A stretch of 64,000 nt of DNA from Lepidostoma basale (Eukaryota; Arthropoda; Insecta; Trichoptera; Lepidostomatidae), in the NCBI GenBank assembly GCA_022606425.2, contig JAHDVF020000880.1, positions 434,001 through 498,000 on the forward strand, in the 5' to 3' direction. Position 1 is the first letter of the stretch. The number at the start of each line of letters is the position of its first letter. Of the stretch, positions 1 through 12,136 are shown one piece after another. Position numbers and translations under genes: made by a program. The notes below the pieces were generated by a model. It did no database searches, was not told the DNA's origin, and saw only the letters and a program-made list of their open reading frames with translations.

Positions 1-741
1 AAGGTTGAGATAACTATTTATACCGTTGGAAAGCTCCTTTGAAGAGCAAGTAGCAGTAATTTATTGATGTAAATAAATAAATAAAAATCAATTTTGAGTT
101 ATAAATACATACATATTTAGTATTGAGCCCACGATATGAAGAAATTCTTCCCTATTGCGATTAGATATTTACAATGGAGTTAATACAAGTGAAAGCATCT
201 GTTTTCTAGAAGTTTTATTATAATTTATGGGAATGATAAATTCATCCTTTGAATAACGTCACATTTGATAATTCCTTAGAAGGGCAAAACATATAATTTC
301 CATAAATTATAATAAAACTTTTAGAAAACAGAAGTTTTCATTAATATTAATTATTTATTATGGAGTTATAAATCATTGTTCAAAAATCAAAAAATACAAT
401 GGAGTTGTTCATGTATACAATCTGGAGTACTCTGCCATAGTTAATGGTTGAAGGTAAGTTTTTGAGAATATTTCATGTCACTTGTACCTGAGGAAGATCG
501 TCCATCAAAGTCGTGGGTTTGTGTGTGGCTAAAGAGTCAAATCCTGGACCCACACACTCTGGGGCATCTAGAGCAGGGGGAGTCGTCGGCAGTGGAACCG
601 CCACTGTCTCCCGATGGCCTCTCCTTTCGTCTACTCTCTGCGCTGTGCTTCTGCAGTCTTTCCAGCATTTACTTTCCATGTTAAGTCTTTTGAAGATTTG
701 CTTTGAGGGAATCTTTGAAGCTTTTCCTCTGACTCCATGTG

Positions 742-800
742 AATTTGATAAATTTTTCATTTTGCAAGATTGCAAAATGAAAAATTTGTCAAATTTATAC
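742..800. repeat. Short perfect hairpin, arms about 26 bp
   Basis: The sequence around a run reading TTTTTCATTTTGCAA is followed after two bases by its reverse complement, giving a compact inverted repeat. The surrounding stretch 450-830 has no convincing gene; its short open frames have no domain that I recognise. It may be a foldback element or part of an old repeat. Seen directly; function unknown. Confidence 0.5.
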
Positions 801-1164
801 TTTTGTATGAGAGGTACTTAACTTGTGGTGTGGCATTATTAAAAATAATTTTAAATCACTTACTTCTTTTTACACCACTTTATTTATGTTTAACCAACCC
901 GATTTCACTCCTGCCGAAACTCAGATAGAACAAGTAAAAGTGTTTTAACCTCAGACGCTACACCTTTTGTATGTTATTAAATAAATATTCAATTTAAAAA
1001 AGGCAGTGTATGTTAATAGCTCCATTGGTAATAATAATGCCCATTGCTGTGAGTACGGGTATAAGGAACACAAATATTTAAGTCAGTCTTCTATGCCTAT
1101 CTTAGAATGACAAACTCACACTCCGGACAGAGATGTTTTGCCCCTATGGCTGGAACCCTTCCTC

Positions 1165-1555
1165 TCCGCCTCTACGGCCTCTGGCACATAGTGACGACAA
1201 GTCTCCACTCCGCCCTATCGGTTGCCAACTGCTCACAGTCCATTTGCCTGTCTACACTCTTTACTGCAGTATGCAGATTGTCCTTATATCTCTCGCGCTG
1301 TCCTCTGTGCTTCCTTTTTCCTTCTAACGGTTCACTATATAATACGTTTTTGGGAAGCCCGTTGTCGTCCATGCGTAGCACATGACCAGACCAGCGCAAG
1401 AGAGCAGGGTCCATGTTGGAGTAGATAGAGCTCCGTAGCACCTCGGCATTGGAGACTTTGTGGAAACAGCGTATGGTTCTACATTGGTAATATTCAACTG
1501 ACAAAGTAATTATGCGCAGATTCCACAGACAGGATTTAACGTGATTCATCATGTC
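1165..1555 (-). mobile_element. LINE fragment, C-terminal end of reverse transcriptase ORF
   Basis: On the minus strand a 126-residue open frame holds the typical LINE C-terminal signature: a Trp-Ser-Gly-His-Val-Leu-Arg-Met block near residue 53, followed by an Arg/Gly-rich stretch and a Trp near the end. No palm or endonuclease is present, so this is a 5'-truncated copy. It lies in intergenic DNA left of Hairless. Confidence 0.6.
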
Positions 1556-1859
1556 ACCTCACGTGTGCCATACGACAGCAGTGACAAAGTTCTGTTGTCA
1601 CGTCATCAGATGTGACTTATGTCTGTTAAGGGTTAAAGTTAATTTTAATGTATCAAATGATTTTAAAAATATCCTATATAAGAGACTTTTGTACAGGAAA
1701 ATGAGTGCTGATGAAAGTGTTAAATTATAATTAGGGTTAGCATGGAAGGAAAATGAAAAAGAAAGGGTTTTTTTGTAGAAAATTTCATTTATTCGAGTAA
1801 ATAGCTATATCTTAATTATCAATAAATTTTCAATCATAGATCTTCATAGTTTGTTGTTA

Positions 1860-3420
1860 AAATAGGAAGACACCTGAATCGTGGGCCTGTCATGTCTGCT
1901 GCTAGAGGGCAGCTCGCCGGCTAGAGGGCAGTTCAGTCGTATCACAATAAATAAGTGAACATCGGAGTCATCGGTTATTCCTGACCAAGCTGAGAGGAAA
2001 CGCTACGAGTAGAAGATAAATGGCACATTTTACAGAGAAGCGCGTGGCCTGCGACGGAGACATCTATGAAATCAATTCTATGATTATCAAATGGGTTATA
2101 TTGATAGGAAATATTTTACAAATAACGATGATATGAAGAATATAAACTCAGTCCCGTACCGATAACATTTTCTCATATAGGATACGTTGCGAACCCTCGC
2201 AGATTCACTAAACTATCATCTAGTAATTAATCTCAAGATCTGGGAAACCTATCCCGGATAAAATACTATATTCATATAGGAATAGTCCCCCGGCGCGGAG
2301 GCTACAATACTGTACAGGGGCTGCTAGCTACGAGGGCAGTTCTCCTTCGACTAGCGGGTCTGCCACGCTCCACGTCTCGGAATATGTGTGCGCCTTAGTT
2401 CTAACAAACTCTAATCTGACTATTTACAAAACATACATACAGGGAACTCAGCGCAACGTCCTACTATAAAAATACCAATCCCGCGGCTCACTCGCAACGG
2501 ACAAAACACTAATACGTTGCCACATGGTAAAACCTTTATATAAAAATATAAAAGGGATTTGTTTTTAATTTTTTAAAATGTAAACCCTGAATCTACTGCA
2601 TGGTCCCCGATTTATGCCTAATATTAACATACCTTTATACGCTACCGTTTCTTCACTATACAGACATATGAATAATGCATAATATATTACACTCTCCGAA
2701 GCTTTGTGAGATTTGTGAAGAATGTCCCGCCCCTTCCCATCCGCGCGAGGAGAGGCACCCATTTATATAAAAAAATATATACTCTTTCCATAGTAGGCAT
2801 CTAGATTCACAAATTATTCCCGTAATAGTTCAGTATTGTTGGTGAAGGCACTACTCAGAGGGAGGCCTCCCGTTACCGCGTAAATATTTGGTAATCATAC
2901 ACTATTCCTACAGAGATGTATTCTTTTCTAATTTTTACAATAGAAGGACTCTGCACGACATATAAATATTCATAAGAAAATAGATATCAAGCTGCTACCA
3001 CGGCCATCATTCAAATATCTTTACAACAGAGAATTGCAATCTTAACATAGTATTACACCCGCGCTACGCTGCGGAGCGCTCGTCCCCGCACTCCCGCACA
3101 CAACACCCATTACACTATTAGAACAGTATCCGAGTGAGGCTTATAATCTAATATAGTTACACTTTGTTTATTCTGTACAATATATTCATCGTAAAATATG
3201 TCTCTCACACCTCCTCCTTCCTCGCCAAGGCACTGCTCTTCAGCCCACTCCGAGGAGTTAGTACGTTTGGGGAATTACGGCCCTCCACACACTGAGATCA
3301 ATTCAACGCGGAGATGGAATGTCATTTGCTTTTACTATTCCCTCATTTGCCAGAAGACTAATACACTTCATTCTCACCAAATACTATTACTGTTGGATCG
3401 GTAAGGCTACATAATTACTT
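1860..3420. other. Gene-free stretch, moderately GC-rich, nothing identified
   Basis: About 1.5 kb of seemingly unique sequence that is richer in G+C than its flanks, with several blocks near 2290-2400 and 3060-3110. No open frame has recognisable domains and no repeat family from elsewhere in the window is seen here. It could be a long 3' untranslated region, a conserved non-coding region or an untranslated exon of an unseen gene. I cannot decide from sequence alone. Confidence 0.3.
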
Positions 3421-3794
3421 GTTGCCATTTTGGTAATGGAAAATATTATGTTACAGTTTTAATACAATAAGTCATGAAAAATCTTTTTCCTTTTAAAAAG
3501 AGTCTACGCATTACATAATACACAGAATTATATCACAATGAATTACTGTATTATAGTATATTAGTGGGTAAAAACATTACTATTAATTTTTGAAAATAAA
3601 CATTCACAAAGTCCCAAAAATGTATCAAACTGGACATAAATGTATCGTCATACCTTCAGGCAGATCACAGGCAAAGTTGAAATAAAGAAGTAAAAATATT
3701 AAATACATAGATAAAGATCTCTAAATTACCAGAAACTCAATAACCAATTCAAAATAAATTATACAATATCTTTAATTGATGAATTTGCTTTGTA

Positions 3795-4343
3795 CAAGGA
3801 GTCTCATAATAAAATTTATGTTTGAATTCAGAGCTTTATGTGGAGATGTTAGAAGACTTTGTCTTGCCTGAATTGCAAAACTTTCCTGGTAACCAAAGAA
3901 TATGGTTCCAGCAGGACAGAGCAACGTCACACACGTCCAATACGAGTTTGTGACATTTTCCTTGGTAAATTGATCTCCAGGAGAGGTGACATAAATTGGC
4001 CTCCATGCAGTCCTGGATTTAACCCCTATGGACTTTTTCCTGTGGGGTTATCTTAAATCTAAACTCTACGCTAATAAACTGACTTCCCTGGGGCACTTAA
4101 ATGAAAAAAATCATCATGATATGGCAGCCATTACTGAGTCTAACTGCCGAGCTGTCATAAGAAATTTGACTGTTCGATTAAATGAGTGCCGCGAACACGA
4201 GGGTTTACATTTGGATGATATTATTTTTAAGAAATAAATTCCCAAATTGTGTATTTTAACAATTAATAAAAAAAAAATTCTATAAAAGGCTTACTTTTTT
4301 TTAATTGATCCACTAAATATAAACTTTCTTTTGAGACACCTTG
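3795..4343 (+). mobile_element. Decayed Tc1/mariner-like element with terminal inverted repeats
   Basis: Both ends begin CAAGGNGTCTCA in opposite orientation (inverted repeats of about 30 bp) and are flanked by TA dinucleotides, the usual Tc1/mariner target. Inside, broken plus-strand frames still read fragments such as FQQDRATSHT (second catalytic Asp region) and MDFFLWGYLKSKLY (third Asp region), ending LHLDDIIFKK just before the right end. At 549 bp it lacks the N-terminal half and contains stops, so it is an internally deleted, inactive copy. Confidence 0.75.
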
Positions 4344-4599
4344 TATTTTAAAGATAATACAGTCTATATGCAACTGGACAACACTGTATAATAACTCAAC
4401 CAATTATTTCTGAGAGTGGATAGTTGCAAAGTAAATACTTCATCAATGAATGATACAACAGTGGCCAATATGGCAAAATAAAAGCTTCAGGTTATGTTTT
4501 TCTTAGGATTTTGGGTATGTAAAGGTCTCGTGGTTTCCTATTCAGAGTTTAGGAGATCGTTGGAACTAAGTATACATTATGTTACACCAATTTTTTTTT

Positions 4600-4915
4600 T
4601 ATAAACTTTAGGCGTTCAATTTCACTCTGGAATTTCATAATATGTACCGAAATTTTTACGAATAAAAATGCAGTTTTTTCCACTTTTGAGATTATTTTTT
4701 TCGACATGCTTCGAAGGTTTTACACACTTCATTATCGGGAGAACAATGTAAACTTTATATTATAATTATATGAACAGTTTTTATCGTTACCCTGATCACG
4801 AAGCTGTATAACCTTTGAAAGATGTCGAGAAAAATAAACTCAAAAGTGGAAAAAAGTGTTTTAATTTATAAAAAAATTCGTCGTCCAGAATTATTTATTA
4901 TTTAACTATAATAAC
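4600..4915. repeat. Inverted repeat pair of the CTTCGAA hammerhead-like family
   Basis: Two head-to-head arms. The minus-strand arm (4709-4744) reads CCGATAA, T, a stem-loop closed by GAAG and CCTTC, then GAA GCATGT C. The plus-strand arm near 4790-4842 has CTGATCA and ends AGATGTCGAGAA. The flanks on both sides repeat a CACTTTTGAG / TTTTTTCCACTT block. Other members lie at 10190-10330, 51380-51500 and 60430-60480. Confidence 0.55.
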
Positions 4916-4928
4916 TCCATATTAAATA

Positions 4929-5925
4929 TTGACAAAGTTTGTTATGCCGAAATTTTATGTTAGTAACATGTTTCGCATTGCTAGGGAATTTTCAAATGAT
5001 AATAATACATTTGATGAAGTCCTAACAAGACCTAACACTTTAACATATAATAAATCTAAAAAAAATATGTTTTCATCAATACTGATAAACAATGATCTTC
5101 AAAACATTGGTTGAAGAGATTACCACGAAACACTGATACCATAGATCCGAAAGAATAAAACAACCGTGATATAATATATGGACGTTAAAAAATAACAGTA
5201 TTTTTACCCACTGTTTTTAAAATAATACAAACTTGCAAATTTACATTCAGAGAAATGATTATTTTTTTCCTTAAATGCTTATGTAGGACACTTACATGGA
5301 AATATTGGATTACAGAGAATTTTTAGAAATACATTGAATTATAGACGATTTCAATAGAATCCGCATAATTAACTTATGATCCAAAACATTGAACATTAAA
5401 GCAATGGATACCATTATGTATGAAAGGTATGAACATAGACATCTGTCAAATAAGTGGGAAAATAACAGTACATACATTAGTTTACTAAATACACAAATTG
5501 CAGGCACTTTCATCATAATATTTGTAGGTCTTCTTCCCTTCAAATCTTAATATCTTTTAAAAAATATATCTTCAATGTTCACTACCATCACGACGAGAAA
5601 GAAGTAAAAAATCGTATAAAAATAAAATCGTTCACTTCAAATAACATTCTCTGACAATTTCATTGGCATTAGAGTGAATAGAAAACTGAATTTTATGATT
5701 GAATGTCATTAATTTCAAAGATATTAAAAATAAAAAAAAAGTAATTCTTCTAAGGATTGTAAAGACAAATATTGAAATACCGAAATCTGAAATTAGGAAA
5801 CAAATTGATTGATATGCAAATAAATAAAAAAAAAGTTTTAGTGTTGAAGTAGCTATTTGATACCTGGGTATCAATTAACTATTTGATATTGGGTAGAATC
5901 CATTCATTTCAAGGAGATTTTTTGC
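4929..5925. other. AT-rich intergenic DNA, nothing recognised
   Basis: Only short open frames without domains or codon bias. Similar featureless AT-rich stretches are 830-1100, 3420-3790, 6520-6990 and 7200-7640. Confidence 0.4.
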
Positions 5926-6514
5926 TATAGTGTGAGTGACAGTGCGTTTACAAAAAAACTAGACGTTGTATTTATTTTATTTTTTATGAATTGATAAGGC
6001 AAAAAAAAATTTCAACAATACTTTATATTCAAACTTAAGACAATTTTGTTTTTTTAAATAAAAATTCTATAAGCTTCAATTGTAATAATCACAAAAATAA
6101 AGTCTATTACATTTTTAATGTTGTTTTTTGGGTTTTCTTTGAAAACAATTAAAAATTTGACTAATAATCATAATAAAATTGTACAATGTTAAAATTTAAA
6201 GGAATTGTTATATTTATTTATTTCATTATTTCAAATATCTGGTGTACCGGTTAATGGTGACAGGAAATTTATATTTTTCTGACAAAATTGCGTTGTTATT
6301 GGAAATTCAAAAACAAAACCACAAACATGTCCTTCCGCCGTAAAAATGATTTATTTTCCACTTCTACTTTCTTTTAAGTTCAAGATAGTAGTTATTTTCT
6401 AATCATCAAGTATTTTAAAAGCTAATGCCGTAAACTCCGCCTACTATAAAACCCAAGAACCAATCAGATAGCGTTCTATCATCAATTTAGGAGGTGTTAC
6501 TCACACTATTGCAA
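5926..6514. mobile_element. Possible MITE with inverted ends ATAGTGTGAGT
   Basis: The left end reads TTGCTATAGTGTGAGTGAC and the right end is its near reverse complement (GTTACTCACACTATTGCAAA). The roughly 590-bp interior is AT-rich with no coding capacity. I could not define a target duplication, so exact ends are uncertain. Confidence 0.4.
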
Positions 6515-6989
6515 ATCATCTTCCTGAAGTGATTAAACTATACAGGTGCTTCAAAGATACTATACTCAAAGAAAGGGCATTCAACCAGCTTTTTTTAGAT
6601 GATCTCATACATTAATATTTATTTATCTATTAATTGATTATTAAAATATCCATTTACTAGAATTGAAATCTAGAATAAATATGTACATATTTTTTAAAAA
6701 GGTTAACCATTAGTTAAATAATATATTGGATCTCTTGGATATTGTTTTCTCAAGAGTTTTAGCTGTTATGAAACTAATAAGTAGATTATAACTGAATCTG
6801 TTCAAATATAGTTAAAGTTCTTTGGAGCAAATTTGAAAGAAAAAAATCCCACCTAAATTGTAACAAAATCAAGAAGCACCGTGTATATTATCAAGTGATT
6901 AAATCAAGAAAATATGTTTGCATACCAAATTTGTGGAAGACATTACTTAATACGTTTATGATAATAAACTATAAATGTTGAATAATTAA

Positions 6990-7200
6990 TATAAATGAAA
7001 ACGACAGTTTCCTAGAAGTTTTATTATATTTTATTGTAACGACATGTTTCGCCCTTCTAAGGCATTATCAAATGTGACATTTGATAATGCCTAAGAAGGG
7101 TGAATAAAACATGTCATTTCCATAAAATATAATAAAACTTCTAGAAAACTATCATTTTCATTAATATTAATTATTTAATATGGAGTTTTACATCATTGTT
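6990..7200. repeat. Head-to-head palindromic repeat, ACATGTC family
   Basis: An almost perfect inverted repeat of about 100 bp per arm. Each arm carries a GATAATGCC block, a short hairpin and AACATGTC, then a TATAATAAAACTTCTAGAAA segment. Related copies: 170-370, 29790-30020, 40960-41100, 50650-50790 and 62280-62430. The core resembles a decayed hammerhead: TTGATAA, one T, GCCTT-AGA-AGGGC, GAA, ACATGT, C. Confidence 0.7.
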
Positions 7201-7644
7201 CAAGAAACAATATACATAAATGTTGAATATTTTAGGACAGAATCCAAAACCAAGATTACATTTTTAAAATAAAAGTTTCAATGACAGGTGATTTATAATG
7301 TAAACAAATATAAAATATATAAATAAATAAAAAACGGAAGACGCTTTAAACAAAATAAATATGACATTCTTAATCGGCTTCATTCTCAAAATGCCAAAGA
7401 CGTATACAAAAAACATTTGAATAGCACAACATCTAATGCGGATGGAAAGTGCGGTGCGCCGGTGTGATCCATGGGCGTGTATCGGCGGCCATTTAATTGA
7501 AAGAGATATGAGAATGTCCCGCATTTAGCTGTTAAATACTTTATCAGTCTAATTCTCCAAAAGTGGAATTTTTGGAATAAGGTTATCGACGGTGCCCAAT
7601 TATGTGGAGTAGACGCGGCGGCCGGCGGCTCGGCCACATTGCAC

Positions 7645-10600
7645 TTAGTGTTTGGACAAATTTAGAGGCACATCTGAAAATAAAACACGATATTAGGAAC
7701 TTTTAATTTAAAAAAACTTACATTGACAAAGAGTTAAGAGTTATAGTTAGTAAAAAAATTATATTGACATTAACACATTGTATGAGGGGGGCTTTATGCT
7801 AGGGATTTATCATGTTAATTTAATACTATAAATATTTCAACACTCAATATTGACTTGGGCAATTCAATATGCAAGTGGGTAAGGAAGGTAAAGAACTCCC
7901 GACGCCCCTGAAAACGATATAAAGTCGGCCAAACCTTCGACCACAATGGGGAGAGAACGAGGAGATATAGGTCTTTATAGTGCCACCTCTGTGATATATA
8001 AAGCTTTCTTGCAAATATGATAATATACCGCAAAGTAAAATGGCAGTAATCAAGTATAGTTACCAGAAGAAGTGTCCTCCCTGGGGGTGTGGTCGGTGAG
8101 CAGCGGGTGCGGGTGTGCCAGGGCCGCCCAGGGCCCCGCGGGCGGAGCATACAGGCCGTAGCCCAACGGCGCCCGTGCCGGTGGGAAGCTCGGGTACATA
8201 GCCAGGTAGGGGTTGTGGGGCAGGAAGCCCCCTTGGTACATGTTATATCTGTCTCCGTAGTAGTAATCCACCAAGTCTGGGGGGCGCGGGGGCAGGTAGG
8301 GCTGGCGCCCCTGCCGGAAGTGCTCCGGGCTGGGGCTGGGGTCCGGGGAGGGCGCGCTGGCGGGAGACTCTGTCTTCATGTAGGCGTACGCGTTCCGGGA
8401 GCTCTTTAGCGAGTGACTGTCCGGCGAATGCATGCCCAGGGGCGAGTCCAGCTTGGGGCAGGCGTACGCTTGCGGCCTCCTGGGCAGAGAGTCCGGCGAG
8501 TGGGTGCTCAAGGGAGACTCAGCCTTCACACTGGAGTACGAGTGAGGGGATTCTACTTTGGAGCTGGAGTAAGAGGATGCCTTCTTCCCCGAGTGCCCGT
8601 CTGGGGACCCGGCGGGTGCATCTTCAGGAATGCTGAGAATGGACACGATGCTATAACTGCTGACAGGCTTTGAGGGCGCCGGCGGCCGAGCGTGGGAGGA
8701 GCCGTTGTACAGTTTGGGGGCATCGGGCGCGCAGGAGGGCCCGGGCTGCGGGGCTGGCGGGGTGCGGCGGGCTCGGCTCTTCTTGTTGGCCTGGTCCTCC
8801 AGACTCACCCTCTCTAGCTCGCGCAGGATTCGTTTCCTAGGAGAGACCATGAAGGGTTCTTGCTTGCAATTCAGCGCTGATAATTTAGCATTCACCGGTG
8901 CGAACTGCGGGGGCAACTTTTCTTTCAGAGAGTCAATGATTTTGCCAATCTCTCGACGATTGGTACGCTTTTTGGTTTTCTTGTAAACCCTTAGGACAGC
9001 AGGTTCTGATGAACTGTCGCTCTTGTTCCTGAGGAATTTGAACTTGCCGAGTGCCGTGGGCTTCTCAGTGTCCCCGTTGGGCAGCGAGGGTGGGGGCGAA
9101 GGAAGCGGCGCGGGGTCGAGAGGACGGCGCCGCTTGCGCCGGGCCGAGGGGCAGCGCAGGAGGCGGGAGGGCAGGCTGGAGGGCCGCACGTACAGCATGC
9201 ACAGCTCCTTGGACAACCCCCGCCGAGGGCTCGTCTGCTTCCAGCAGTGGTCTCGCTGCCACGGAGATGACTGTACCGAGCTATTGTCATCCGACACTGT
9301 AGAAAAGATTTAGAGATTCTATGTAATATACAGAATTATCAATTGAAATATGTAAATCAAGGAAGACTTGTCAATTTGAGAAGTTATTATTATGTTTATG
9401 TTTATCTAATGCGATAAAGATAAATTAAAACCAACTTATATTATTTCAACATATATAAAAATAAAAACACATAACCACGTATTTAACAAAACTAATAATG
9501 AAATGAATTATGCACATTCAATAATAACCTAATTAATATTATGCTAGCACAATACAGCCATCAAAACATTTTGGTTCATAATATTAACTGTGAATGTAAA
9601 TTTTTATATATATGATATATATATATATATATATATATTTTTATTCAAAACAATTGAAATACAAACTTTAATAAAGGTGCAGGTGGGCTAAATTGTGCAT
9701 GAAGCGACAATGAGTTTCTGTTGTCGTTTCTTAAAATTGTTTTCACGGTTGTATGAGTGACAGGATAAATGAAAAATGAGGAGTGGACAGTTTTATTTGA
9801 AACGGTGCGATTACAAAATAAATTTGTTTACGGTGCATTTAAAATATTTCTTGTCACAAATAAATTAGATTCTTTCAAACCAAAGGTTGGAAAATAGTAA
9901 ATAATTCGTAGTCCGTGGATCTGTAATATTAGAGAGGCATCTTATATGCTCGCCGACCACATTCATTGAAAAAGACAACTTACTAACTAACTAACCATCA
10001 CGCCGTCTCACAGAAGGGCTCATCGAGTAGACTGCCACGCTTTTCTTTCCTGACATACTTCTTTCGTTCCTCAACATTCATACATTGTGTCACGCACGCA
10101 CATCGATTTCTCGGACTCCTCACGTGGCCAACATTCAATATTTGATTTTAGATAAACTTAAGCCGTTAACACTAGAATTCCATAACGACGAATTTTTAAT
10201 GAATTAAAACAGTTTTTTTCCACTTTTGAGTTTATTTTTCGTTCTCCCGATGATGAAGGTGAAAGCCTTCGAAATATGTTGAGAATCAAAAGTGGAAAAA
10301 ACAGTGTGCCACTTTTTCCTCGGTTCCTTTTAAATCGTTAACATATACTTTATTTACCATTTTTTCTTTCCATTGTGTCTAAACCATCTTAATGATCCTT
10401 TCATTATTTTGCACACTTTCATTCGCACTGCATTCACATTTTATATTTTCATTCGACACACGACATCATACATAGATTTAACACACATTTGTCTAAGATA
10501 TCTCATTTCTACTGCATTTATTCTACCTTCTTTTGCCAGTTCCATGGTTCGCTTCCATATACATACTTTTTTGAAAAAGATAATTAGTTTAATAAAGATG

Positions 10601-12136
10601 ACGGCTACAGCTAAATAAGCACACCTACAAGTAAAATCATTAATTGGTTCCCATTGTCGTATAATCCTAATTAAATAACAATTACCCCCACCTCTAGACA
10701 TTAATCCAACCCTTCCCATTTTTGTTGAGTATACACATAACGAATTTGTCGGATTTTATTATTAAAATTTCTACACGGTTGCAGTCCGAAACATGTCTGA
10801 AAAGTGCGTGTTGTGGAATTACAATGTTTTTCAAAAAGTTAGCGGGTTTACTCAAGATGCATTATTCTTGTCTTTCAAATTACTTTATGGCAACATTTAA
10901 ATAACAAATTAAAGACAAGTTGGACTAATATTCATTTGCCTTCTGAATACTATTTCACTATCTATTTATTTCCTGTGGTATCCCTCAGAAACATTAAATC
11001 TGAAAGCATTTCCCAAACACAAACCAGTTGGAATATGTTTAACTACAACTACAAAAACTCTCCATTTTCAACTCTCAAAATGTACTATCCATGTTGAAAA
11101 TTTCAGGTTCAGAAGGTTTCTTAATTAATCTCAATTATGTCAAAACTAATTCTTCTTGAAATGTATTATTAAGAATAGCGGTAAGTGTTTTTGATAAGCT
11201 TTAATAAAAACAATCTAACAAATGTCCATATAACACTACTCAACAGCTGATCACCAAAGTATTAGTTGAAAAGTATTTCTGGGATTATTGAGAGATGTTA
11301 TTAGTGTAATTAAATGTAATATTTACATCTGATTCAAAGATTAACACGCTTGACTGAGAAATAGCCGTGAAAAACACTTGTTGAATTAACCCAAGTAAGA
11401 TAATATCAAACATAATTATTGTGTACAAAGATATTTACAATAACACTTAAAAATAATGTGCATTGCATTTGTTTTACTTAAAACAAAACGTGGAATGCTC
11501 TTATAATATATAAATCCAGGGGCAAGACACGTTGTTAGCACATCAGGGCCTTACCGCTGAGCGAAGTGGCCCTCTCCTGACGAGCCGACAGGGTGGAGTG
11601 TGTCGAGGGCGTGGACGGGGTGGCGGGCGCGGGTGGCCCGGACGGAGTGGGCGGCCAGAAGGTCTTGCGAGGCACGGACACCCAGCCCACCCGCTCTCCC
11701 TCTCCAGCCCGAGCCAGCTCCAGAATGAATTTTCCATCTGCAATATCAACACCAGCATTAGACAGACGCGCGCGCGGCGGAGACAGAACTTTAGGCGCGA
11801 TGTGTGTACGCTTATCAGAGCATGAACGGCGACTTTCTACTCATTACAGAAATCGCGTGAGTGAGAGTAAAGAAGCGAAATATGTAAATAACGAATGAAA
11901 ACTTAAAGATTGACGGGAAACGGGTAAAACGAGAGTAAATATCGGCGGTGGGCATCCGAACGAGAAGTTCGAGGGGGCCATAGGAATCCAGTGTTACCTT
12001 TGAAGAACTTGAGTCTTCCTCCCGCGGAGGTCGCGGAGCTCGGTGGTGCGGAACTCTGTACGGAATTATCGCCCGAAATCCCCTTGCTACTGCTGTTGCC
12101 ATTCATGCCATGTCTTCTGTCCACTTCCTCTGTCAT
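7645..12136 (-). CDS. H: Hairless, Su(H) co-repressor adaptor of Notch signalling
   Basis: Nuclear adaptor that binds Su(H) and recruits Groucho and CtBP to silence Notch targets (established for Drosophila Hairless). Exons by splice sites and phase: 11998-12136, 11555-11737, 8064-9296 and 7645-7673, giving 527 aa. The Su(H)-binding block crosses the first junction (GGRLKFFK then DGKFILEL, residues 39-54), keeping the Leu/Phe spacing of the fly contact residues; GWVSVPRKTFWPP follows. Exon 3 opens with SDDNSSVQSSPWQRDHCWK, the second conserved box. YSIVSIL near residue 322 matches the fly Groucho motif YSIHSLL. The 29-nt last exon encodes only DVPLNLSKH, the CtBP motif. The middle is Ser/Pro-rich with four K-x-(E/D)-S-P repeats. 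Start chosen at MTEEV; an in-frame ATG at 12223 would add 29 residues. Divergent from eIF4A3. Confidence 0.93.
9608..9640. repeat. (AT)n simple repeat
   Basis: Short TA/AT microsatellite inside Hairless intron 2 (9297-11554). The rest of that intron holds a LINE 3' end, a hammerhead-like repeat and otherwise featureless AT-rich DNA between 10900 and 11540. Confidence 0.8.
9984..10570 (-). mobile_element. Truncated LINE 3' end, CTAA tail, split by a nested repeat
   Basis: Begins with ACTAACTAACTAACC and continues into the ATCACGCCGTCTC segment shared by about 17 copies in this window. Homology resumes near 10341 (the block encoding the Trp-Phe-Gly-His-like motif on the minus strand) after interruption by the hammerhead-like repeat at about 10160-10340. 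Other copies of the family read as the C-terminal end of a reverse transcriptase ORF, so this is a 5'-truncated retroposed copy in Hairless intron 2. Confidence 0.75.
10242..10285 (+). ncRNA. Hammerhead-like ribozyme motif (stem I intact)
   Basis: In order: TTCTC (10242-10246), core CCGATGA (10247-10253), one extra T, stem GAAGG, loop TGAAAG, stem CCTTC, GAA (10271-10273), near-palindrome ATATGT, T at the cleavage position, and GAGAA (10281-10285), which pairs fully with TTCTC. This is the type I hammerhead layout, with U4 changed to C and one base inserted after A9. The pairing is seen directly; ribozyme identity is inference. Activity is doubtful because of the U4 change. Confidence 0.5.
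10750..10835 (+). repeat. Degenerate hammerhead-like repeat, AACATGTTT family
   Basis: Carries AAATTTCTACA, a decayed middle, then GAAACATGTCTGAAAAGTGC. This is the same order as the better copies at 26050-26115 and 52500-52620. The CUGANGA segment is lost here (ACGGTTG). Confidence 0.45.

Noticed and set aside
8089..9313. Several plus- and minus-strand frames overlapping Hairless exon 3
   Set aside because: GC-rich exon produces open shadows in all frames; only the frame joined by correct splice phases encodes conserved Hairless boxes.
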